From contig NZ_JAUKFY010000002.1 in NCBI RefSeq assembly GCF_030489605.1, forward strand, positions 248,001-312,000: a stretch of 64,000 nt of DNA. The letters are read 5' to 3'. Shown in pieces: positions 58,501-64,000 of this stretch. Made by a program: the position numbers and the translations under genes. Under the pieces are notes generated by a model that searched no databases, had not been told where the DNA came from, and saw only the letters and a program-made list of their open reading frames with translations. Positions within the stretch are counted from its first letter, which is position 1. Every line of letters begins with the position of its first letter. Origin of the DNA: Brevibacillus laterosporus. Its GTDB lineage: Bacteria; Bacillota; Bacilli; Brevibacillales; Brevibacillaceae.

Positions 58501-59225
58501 TGATCGGAGGCGCCGGGGGAATTGGCGAGGTATGGAGTGAATACGTGATTCGGATGTACGAGGCCAAGGTGATTTGGATTGGCAGAAGAGAAAAGGATGC
58601 CAATATTCAAGCAAAGATAGACCGGCTAGCATCAATCGGCCCCGCACCGAGCTATTTCGTGGCAGATGCAACAGACCAGGAAGAGCTGTACCGCGCCTAC
58701 GAAGAAATCAAACAGCAATACGGCTCCATTCATGGAATCGTCCATTCTGCCATCGTGTTGCTGGATAAAAGTCTGGCGAATATGGAGGAGGAAAGATTCC
58801 GGGGTGGACTTCGTGTCAAAGTGGATGTGAGTGTGAATATAGCAGCGGTATTTCAGGATGAGCCGCTTGATTTCGTGTTATTTTTCTCGTCAATGAATTC
58901 GTTTGTAAAAGCCGCTGGACAAAGCAACTATGTAGCAGGCTGTACCTTTAAGGATGCTTTTGCCAGCCAATTAGCCCTGGAATGGCCGTGTGCCGTAAAG
59001 GTGATGAACTGGGGGTATTGGGGAACGGTAGGTACGGTAGCGTCCGAGGAATATCAAAGACGGATGAAAAGCAGAGGGGTTGGTTCAATTGAGCCTCCAG
59101 AAGCAATGAGTGCATTAGAAGCCCTCTTGGTCGGACCGATGAATCAATTAGCGTTTGCAAAAATGACTACGTCTTCTACGTGGGTAGATGTTAATCGAAA
59201 AAAGTGTATAACGATTCATCAATAG
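52506..59225 (+). CDS. Trans-AT polyketide synthase: MT-GNAT-ACP loading module, then KS-DH-KR
   Basis: A 2239-residue megasynthase. Residues 1-500 form a methyltransferase-like domain of the AprA/GphF/SxtA MT1 type: a helical front part, then the SAM-loop-like NMGCGNG near 284 and HSFFNHDRP at 371-379. Residues 513-700 form a GNAT domain. An ACP has Ser777 in GLDSGD. KS starts near 846 (Cys1014 in DTACSSS; EAHGTGTPLGDP; TNIGHLEAAAG). DH has His1500 in HVVGGCKVLPGV and Asp1671 in HPSLMDAALQ. KR follows (VVIGGAGGIGEV near 1995; SSMNSFVKAAGQSNY), with the Asp of the B-type pattern in LLDKSL. No AT is present. The protein ends just after KR without an ACP; that ACP is in the next gene. ATG 52506 follows GAGGT. 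Confidence 0.85.
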   Translation: MLSTLHHYSHGYLAIPVLLSCKKRGLFDLLQKSQPTPFSQLVHELHANSGHLRSALQLLESLQILYRDNKDTYALLAGWDVVETIPEDVMELFEFPMKEYFKKSQRKYRLQKWIELSGQQWNVDNVMYSHFLDGIILIPLLCSLNEQGFIFRDSPQQNELLLQNLSGIAKQEITQLFLQKNWLDQTRKNGVLTENGKCMLDTILNTASIQSYRSIIKNIDQLLFGDCQAIVASMNQAYETYMERMLEMLECGTQQEEYFHDLEQIIISIFNREPIEEQPKYIANMGCGNGLLLKKIYETIKMKSRRGKRFDECPLTLIGIDNKEESLAKTAITLKDINHVLLKGTLDNLNELMTDLRKEGISDTEHILHVHSFFNHDRPFIVSAETDEAGYQAASFTKSIFVDQYGRECSSALGMKKLHEHLQLWSHLVNKHGVILLEAHSLEPKTISPYIDKGEGLHFDAIHRFSHRLLVEADTFMLTAAEVGLFPHKQYFHKYPKDVPFSRITLHSFEQREYRIRMAHEDDISELRQLELQCWGEELAAPAERILHRIRKYPQGQLVLEVDNRVVGVIYSQKIRDINDIKAFQSNTVEQIHHPEGTIIQLLAINILPEMQDRKLGDQLLEFMLQRCSLISGVRSVVGITRCKDYQRYSKIAKDKYITLRNKNNKLVDKTLRFHEMHGARIKELIPNYRPLDDANLGYGVLVEYDMLNRGNDEPPAIERNQECHEKNSHSFQTESTDRSETITAFVLDCIGSLLNEERKDVLAYVDRPLMELGLDSGDLLELNDQLGTRFLLELETTFFFTYNTARKIISYLIENANEIAQASAAEESVLKNEAVSRGHSDEEKDDIAIIGAACRLPGGVSNLDELWKLLINNRCAVRQLPEQRWAWPDTIHPAAEHKGIDQGGFLDDIAEFDPLFFRISPSEAEILDPQQRLLMELSWECIEGANYSASAISGSNTGVFIGASGSDYSKLIDRCSDEVQAKYGIATSMAILSNRISYFYNLHGPSVQIDTACSSSLVAVHQAVTSLQTGECEQALVGGVHLMCHPANSIAYYKAGMLSTDGKCKTFDKSANGYVRGEGGVVLLLKPVKQAKRDGDSVLGVIKGTAINHGGQANGITVPNPAKQAALIKKAFRSANIAPESVGYIEAHGTGTPLGDPIEFAALKDAFLELSQRNDNRSEPYCGLGSIKTNIGHLEAAAGLAGLVKVLVSLRHRMIPASLHFQELNPHIPIENSPFYIVTSNQEWRPPYRGGLRRAGISSFGSGGSNAHIVIEEYQSIHRVDTKRAASNNNPVMIVLSARNENRLQEQVKQLLHEIKEQNLTDVHLKDMAYTLHVAREAMEERFATVICDIDELEKSLIDYLDGKGTLKNNYQGNVNKNNSISSLSIGNEEKHEMVNHFIGNNDLHQLAYLWVSGLDIDWKALYKSEEDHRKMSLPTYPFARERYWISEIDSSYGISQTEKISADTRNMLHPLLQQNTSNLSTIRFCSTFTGKEFFLKDHVVGGCKVLPGVAHLEMARKAMEQALEKKHDQVIELHNVIWKKPLLLEKQAKQVQIRVFSGVQGEINYEIYSEEIPKGGKFNVFSSGYAVCRAQKEALVLDISGILSACKQHVLTARECYQAFQQVGITYGRSHQGIQRVHIGEDQVLAELVLPACIEPTQEQFVLHPSLMDAALQASLVFQMRLKNSCNASVQPSLPFALEKLEIVRPCTSKMWAHVRHSEDYISGNETQKYDIDLCDDTGNVCVRMFGFSSRVLEGNIATGGSTDSTPRETIMTSPFETVMISPIWEAIRHEEGQKLPALNDNLVIVGGTETIWNEIGKQYPHARVLSIHHDDSVEEMVQKLSELNPIDHMLWIAPEEQLPSLTDDSIIEGQEKGVIYLFKIIKSLLALGYDSREIGWTVITQKAQPLHKYDEVNPTHASIHGLMGTLAKEYSHWKIRVIDLEFLAIWPMQELFTLPSDADGNPYVYREQQWHQQELVPVRYNKQEETLYKTGGVYVVIGGAGGIGEVWSEYVIRMYEAKVIWIGRREKDANIQAKIDRLASIGPAPSYFVADATDQEELYRAYEEIKQQYGSIHGIVHSAIVLLDKSLANMEEERFRGGLRVKVDVSVNIAAVFQDEPLDFVLFFSSMNSFVKAAGQSNYVAGCTFKDAFASQLALEWPCAVKVMNWGYWGTVGTVASEEYQRRMKSRGVGSIEPPEAMSALEALLVGPMNQLAFAKMTTSSTWVDVNRKKCITIHQ
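57918..57953 (+). repeat. 36-base segment identical to the right window edge
   Basis: Bases 57918-57953, at the start of the KR structural subdomain of the first PKS gene, are identical to 63965-64000, the same place in the next PKS gene. The identity may continue beyond the window. It marks recent sequence exchange between the two modules. Confidence 0.85.
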
Positions 59226-59269
59226 AAAAATTCGTATTCGTCAAAAATCAATCAATGGAGAGATAAAAC

Positions 59270-62200
59270 ATGAAAAATGATGATCAATTCATTTATGTGA
59301 CGAAGCAATTGGACGATATGGATAAGCTTCTAATCAAATTATTGTGGGAAAAATGTCGAGGGATAAAGATGTTTACATCTAACTCCTTCAATCTAGCAAC
59401 TGTTATAACAAAAATAGGAATTATCGATTTATATAAAAAATGGGTAGATGAGACGTTTGCTATATTTACGAGGAGCGGGTATTTGTCATTTGACGGTGAA
59501 ACGTATACGGTCACGAAAAATACATCTATTGAAGATACCAGCGCTTGGAAAGAGTGGGAACATCGAAGGGAAGCGTGGCTAAAAGATGATAACCTAAAAT
59601 CCCAGGTTGTATTGGTAGAGACGATGCTAGGTGCGTTACCTGACATACTTACAGGGAAACAACCTGCCACCGATATCATGTTTCCCCAATCATCCATGTC
59701 TTTGGTGGAAGGAGTATATAAGCACAATTTACTCGCAGATTACTTTAATGATGCACTTGCTGAAAAAATAGTCGTGTTTATGCAGGAGCGTGGCATACAA
59801 AGCAGCGTTACAAGTAAACCAATTCGAATCTTAGAGATTGGAGCCGGGACGGGAGGAACCAGTGCCAGCGTTCTTCCCAGACTAAAGCCGTATCAGGAGT
59901 ATATCGAGGAATATTGCTATACAGATCTTTCTTTGGCTTTTCTTAGACATGGAGAGAAGGAATATGGCCCAGAGTATCCATTTGTCACATTTAAGATTTT
60001 TAATATTGAACAACCTGTTGCCACTCAGGATATTGATCCGAACGGATATGATCTGGTCATTGCTACAAATGTTGTGCATGCCACGAAAAATATCCGTCAT
60101 ACGCTACGCAATGTAAAAGCGGCAATGAAAAATAATGGTTTATTGCTATTAAATGAAATAGCTGATCGTTCTGTGTTTACACATCTTACCTTTGGCTTTT
60201 TACAAGGCTGGTGGATGTATGAAGATACAGCTCTACGTATTCCGGGCTGTCCAGGCTTATATCCAGATAGCTGGAAAAAGGTACTAAAATCGGAAGGATT
60301 CCATTCTATTGACTTCCCCGTAGCTGAACAAAACGAATATAAGCAACAGATTATCTGTGCAAAAAGCGATGGAGTCAGCATACAACTTCAAGACTTTGGC
60401 CCAGTTACAGCTATGGCAGACAACAAAAAAGATGAGAGAAAGACACTGTATACTCATAAGGAGCATCAACAAAAGCAGTCTGAATGGGAAAGTCCGAAAG
60501 ACAAGCTGGAGCATATGAATATAACGGATCAAATGATCGAGGAGCATCTTATCCAAATAATTCGGGAAAGCATTTCTGAAGAATTAAAGATCAATGAGGC
60601 AATGATTCATAATGATCAGAGTTTTTCGGAGTACGGTGTAGATTCAATTATAGGCATTCAACTTATTCAGCGCATTAATAATAGATGTCATACACGGCTA
60701 CAAACGACTGTTGTCTTTGATTATAATAACGTGAATCAATTGGTTCACTACATGATAACGGAATATAGACCGACACTAGGAGCTCTATTGGACACACAAG
60801 AACCTTTGGATGTCTCAAGCTCAATTAAGGAGAACAAAGAAGGGGACATGCAAAACAGTCAACGAACAGTAACCGCAACTAGCGAAAAAAGGATCGAAAA
60901 AAGTGATTTTATAAAAGCTAGCATGAATCATCCGAATGAACATTCAACCCTTATGAGGGAACGGTCTAAGTTTCATAGGGTGCTTATTAAATCCCCAGGA
61001 GGAATCGATGATATTCAGATTGTAGAGTCAGATATTTTGGAATTGAAAGAAGATGAGGTGAGAATTTCGATTCGAGCTTTTTCCTTAAATTTTGGGGACC
61101 TATTATGTTTACAAGGCTTATACCCGACTATGCCCCCCTATCCGTTTACTCCTGGATTTGAAGCTAGTGGTGTAGTAGTTGAAGTGGGGAGTGCGGTGAG
61201 CACGATCCGTCTTGGAGATGAGGTAGTGTATTGCGGGGGAGAGCATTTGGCTGGACAGGCCAGTTTACTTACATGTAAGGCAGCCTATGTTTTTCCCAAG
61301 CCTGCTTCGCTGTCCTTTGAGGAAGCGTGCTCCTTACCCGTTGTATCAATGACGGTGATAGCTGCTTTTCGTAGGGCACAGGTAAAGAAAGGCGAAAAAA
61401 TTCTCATCCAAACAGCAACGGGCGGAGTTGGACTTATTGCTGTCCAACTGGCTAAGCATTATGGAGCTGAAATTTATGCGACTGCAAGCTCTGAGCATAA
61501 GCTAGAGTATGTAAAGCAAATGGGTGTATCACATGCAATTAATTACATTGAGTCTGATTTTGAGCAAGAAATCTATCGACTGACGAATGGCCAAGGGGTT
61601 GATATCGTCATCAATACGTTAGCAGGAGATGCGATTCAAAAAGGCTTAGGCTGTCTAGCAATAGGTGGTAGATACATTGAAATTGCGATGACAGCACTGA
61701 AAAGCGCCCGAGCCATTGATTTGTCCATTTTAAGCAACAATCAATCTTTTATAAGCCTTGATCTGAGAAAATTGATGCTGGAGCAGCCTAACGCACTACG
61801 TGATTATCGAAACGAGATGCTTCGATTAGTGAAGGACAATGTGATTCAGCCGACTATCTATAAAGTATTTTCTTTTGACGAGATAAAAGAAGCTTATCAG
61901 TGTATGAAAAATCGAGAGAATATCGGAAAAATAGTTGTACAGCTACCGAAACAATATCAATATATACCAGCCCTAGCAATCCAGAGAGAACCAATAGCGA
62001 TTATTGGGATGAGTGGACGATTCGCAAAATCAAAAACGGTTGATGAGCTATGGGAGCATCTATCAAAGGGCCGTGATCTTGTAGAAGAGGTATCGCGTTG
62101 GGATTTATCACAGTATTACGATGAAAGTGCCTCCTATTGTAATCAGGGCAGTTTTGTGGATCGTATCGACCAATTTGACCCACTCTTCTTTAATATTTCA

Positions 62201-64000
62201 GGTGTTGAGGCCATGTATATGGACCCGCAGCAACGAATCTTTTTGGAGGAATCCTGGAAAGCATTAGAGGACGCTGGATATGCCGGAGCGGGAGTCCAGG
62301 GCAAGAAGTGTGGAGTGTATGTGGGCTGTAGCGGGAAAGACTATCAAAATTTATTCGATACGAAGCCTCCTGCCACTTCATTTTGGGGAAATGCGGCTTC
62401 CATCATTCCGGCACGCATTGCATACTATCTCGATTTACAGGGTCCGGCGATAGCTGTAGATACTGCGTGCTCCAGTTCGTTAGTAGCGATCCATCTTGCT
62501 TGTCAAAGTCTTTGGACCAAAGAAACAGAGATGGCATTGGCCGGCGGTGTTTTCCTTCAATCGACTCCTGCTTTTTATCTGGAGTCGAATCGAGCAGGGA
62601 TGCTGTCTCCTGCTGGTCGCTGTCATACCTTTGACGAACGGGCGGATGGTTTTGTTCCCGGTGAGGGAGCTGGGGTCATCATACTGAAGCGTTTGTCTGA
62701 TGCCATCGCGGATCGGGATCATATTTACGGAGTGATTCGTGGCTCGGGAGTCAACCAGGATGGCAGTACAAATGGCATTACAGCACCTAGCGCCAAATCG
62801 CAAGAACGATTGGAGCAAGAGGTATATGATACCTTTAACCTTCAGCCCAGACACATTCAAATGATCGAGGCCCATGGAACAGGCACGAAGCTGGGTGATC
62901 CAATCGAATTTCAGGCCTTGACGCGGGCATTTACGAAATACACGGATGAAAAAAATTATTGTGCAATCGGATCAATAAAAAGTAACCTTGGACATTTAGC
63001 CTTTGCGGCTGGAGTCACAGGCATCATTAAAATTTTATTGTCTTTACAGCACAAACAGATTCCGCCAACACTGCATTTTCAGAAGGGAAATCCAAATATC
63101 GAGTTTGAAGATAGTCCCTTTTATGTCAATACCTCACTGACAGAGTGGACGGCAGAACCAAACAAGAAGCGCTGTGCAGCCATTAGCTCATTTGGCTTTA
63201 GTGGAACAAATGCACATATGGTTATCGAAGAAGCGCCGAGCAGACAATTAACACCTTCATCAAAACCGGGCTATTTACTAACATTATCCGCTCGTACACA
63301 AGACCAGTTAAAGCAACAAGTGGAGCAAATCGTTCAGTATTGTGAAAAAGCAGAGCAGGTTCACTACGGAAATATGAGCTACACCTTATTGCTGGGAAGA
63401 AAGCACTTTAATCACCGCCTAGCCTTTGTGGTTCACAAGCGCAATGAACTCGTAGATGTTTTGAAAAGATGGCTAGAAAAAGGAAAAGCACCAGATGTAT
63501 ATACCTCTATCGTAAATAAAAATGAACAACGCGAGCAAATCGCATTAAAGCGCTACGGAAATGAATGCCTGCGAAATATAAATGGGGATATGGCTGCCAA
63601 TGAATATATTGAACAACTGTCTATTCTCGCGTCCTTGTATACCCAAGGGTATGAATTAGATTTTGAGCATTTGTTTGAAGAAGATCACTTTGCGAGAATC
63701 CCGCTTCCAACTTATCCGTTTGCCAAAGAGTTTTACTGGGTGCCTGAAAGAGACGAGGATTCCATTGGGCATGACAATAAAGCAAGTCAGGAACCATCCA
63801 ATGAACTGCCTTCATTATTGCCGTCACATACATCTGAGGTACAAGAGGAAGTGATCCAGTCTGATAAGCTTTCCGCAATTGATGAAGAAGCTATTATGGT
63901 AGCGCCTGTTTGGGAACCTCTATGTTTTGGCAAGCAGCAAATGATTCCTGCGTTACATGAAAATCTCGTCATAGTTGGAGGCACTGAAACCATCTGGAAC
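59270..64000 (+). CDS. Trans-AT polyketide synthase: cMT-ACP-ER-KS-(KR), partial
   Basis: At least 1577 codons, open through the window edge. Domains in order: C-methyltransferase (residues 1-370; SAM motif ILEIGAGTGGTSAS near 188), ACP with Ser459 in YGVDSIIG, a medium-chain reductase ER (570-895; NFGDLLCLQGLYP, TATGGVGLIAVQLAKHYGAE), and KS (908-1325; Cys1067 in DTACSSS, EAHGTGTKLGDP, SNLGHLAFAAG with His1242). A post-KS linker LPTYPFAKEFYW follows without a DH, then the beginning of the KR structural part (VAPVWEPL, VIVGGTETIWN). No AT. ATG 59270 follows GGAGAG, 44 bases after the previous gene. The N-terminal cMT-ACP-ER completes the module whose KS-DH-KR is on the preceding protein. Confidence 0.85.
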   Translation, partial: MKNDDQFIYVTKQLDDMDKLLIKLLWEKCRGIKMFTSNSFNLATVITKIGIIDLYKKWVDETFAIFTRSGYLSFDGETYTVTKNTSIEDTSAWKEWEHRREAWLKDDNLKSQVVLVETMLGALPDILTGKQPATDIMFPQSSMSLVEGVYKHNLLADYFNDALAEKIVVFMQERGIQSSVTSKPIRILEIGAGTGGTSASVLPRLKPYQEYIEEYCYTDLSLAFLRHGEKEYGPEYPFVTFKIFNIEQPVATQDIDPNGYDLVIATNVVHATKNIRHTLRNVKAAMKNNGLLLLNEIADRSVFTHLTFGFLQGWWMYEDTALRIPGCPGLYPDSWKKVLKSEGFHSIDFPVAEQNEYKQQIICAKSDGVSIQLQDFGPVTAMADNKKDERKTLYTHKEHQQKQSEWESPKDKLEHMNITDQMIEEHLIQIIRESISEELKINEAMIHNDQSFSEYGVDSIIGIQLIQRINNRCHTRLQTTVVFDYNNVNQLVHYMITEYRPTLGALLDTQEPLDVSSSIKENKEGDMQNSQRTVTATSEKRIEKSDFIKASMNHPNEHSTLMRERSKFHRVLIKSPGGIDDIQIVESDILELKEDEVRISIRAFSLNFGDLLCLQGLYPTMPPYPFTPGFEASGVVVEVGSAVSTIRLGDEVVYCGGEHLAGQASLLTCKAAYVFPKPASLSFEEACSLPVVSMTVIAAFRRAQVKKGEKILIQTATGGVGLIAVQLAKHYGAEIYATASSEHKLEYVKQMGVSHAINYIESDFEQEIYRLTNGQGVDIVINTLAGDAIQKGLGCLAIGGRYIEIAMTALKSARAIDLSILSNNQSFISLDLRKLMLEQPNALRDYRNEMLRLVKDNVIQPTIYKVFSFDEIKEAYQCMKNRENIGKIVVQLPKQYQYIPALAIQREPIAIIGMSGRFAKSKTVDELWEHLSKGRDLVEEVSRWDLSQYYDESASYCNQGSFVDRIDQFDPLFFNISGVEAMYMDPQQRIFLEESWKALEDAGYAGAGVQGKKCGVYVGCSGKDYQNLFDTKPPATSFWGNAASIIPARIAYYLDLQGPAIAVDTACSSSLVAIHLACQSLWTKETEMALAGGVFLQSTPAFYLESNRAGMLSPAGRCHTFDERADGFVPGEGAGVIILKRLSDAIADRDHIYGVIRGSGVNQDGSTNGITAPSAKSQERLEQEVYDTFNLQPRHIQMIEAHGTGTKLGDPIEFQALTRAFTKYTDEKNYCAIGSIKSNLGHLAFAAGVTGIIKILLSLQHKQIPPTLHFQKGNPNIEFEDSPFYVNTSLTEWTAEPNKKRCAAISSFGFSGTNAHMVIEEAPSRQLTPSSKPGYLLTLSARTQDQLKQQVEQIVQYCEKAEQVHYGNMSYTLLLGRKHFNHRLAFVVHKRNELVDVLKRWLEKGKAPDVYTSIVNKNEQREQIALKRYGNECLRNINGDMAANEYIEQLSILASLYTQGYELDFEHLFEEDHFARIPLPTYPFAKEFYWVPERDEDSIGHDNKASQEPSNELPSLLPSHTSEVQEEVIQSDKLSAIDEEAIMVAPVWEPLCFGKQQMIPALHENLVIVGGTETIWN
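63965..64000 (+). repeat. 36-base segment identical to 57918-57953
   Basis: The last 36 bases of the window repeat exactly the sequence at 57918-57953, in the same reading frame and the same domain position (KR structural part). Confidence 0.85.

Overview
The window looks like a chromosomal segment of a spore-forming member of the Bacillales with moderate-to-low GC, most likely Brevibacillus (B. laterosporus-like). The reasons are strong AGGAGG-type ribosome sites with frequent GTG/TTG starts, a SAM-I riboswitch, several sporulation and spore-surface genes (YheC/D, KapB, CotF, a giant exosporium-type collagen protein, Spo0E), a vat-type acetyltransferase and a trans-AT polyketide synthase cluster. 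Species assignment is inference.

Region 1 (1-13 kb) is mainly housekeeping. leuC-leuD face a LysR gene across a T-N11-A palindrome. They are followed by a thioredoxin-like protein, a GDPD-rluD pair, an ATP-grasp YheC/D protein, two transporters, a nitroreductase and a run of small sporulation-related genes (zinc-finger protein, coiled coil, 47-aa membrane peptide, kapB, cotF, 30-aa membrane peptide).

Region 2 (12.8-18 kb) holds a frameshifted vat-type acetyltransferase behind a long leader with a three-way attenuator, then a 1150-residue collagen-like protein and about 0.5 kb of AT-rich spacer.

Region 3 (18-45 kb) is a mosaic. It contains MarR, a two-P-loop ATPase, a NAGPA-type protein with a membrane coiled-coil partner, a SulP transporter with ArsR, a 26-residue amphipathic peptide, metY under a SAM-I riboswitch, an AzgA purine permease with a structured leader, a PLP aldolase/racemase-like gene coupled to an FAD lactone oxidase, and dctP. 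Next come a lipoprotein/DUF350/ATP-grasp cassette, dctB divergent from dctS-dctR, tyrS, a second nitroreductase, an unknown secreted protein and a Spo0E-like gene.

Region 4 (45.4-64 kb, running off the right edge) is the start of a trans-AT polyketide cluster on the + strand. In order it encodes an acyl-AMP ligase, a free ACP, an AsnB-type amidotransferase, an AT-AT-ER protein, a PKS with an MT-GNAT-ACP loading module followed by KS-DH-KR, and a second PKS (cMT-ACP-ER-KS-...). No AT domain is seen in either PKS, so the AT-AT-ER protein should load the extender units in trans. The AsnB and ligase/ACP set suggest an amide and/or an unusual acyl group on the product. No rRNA, tRNA, CRISPR array or insertion sequence was recognised.
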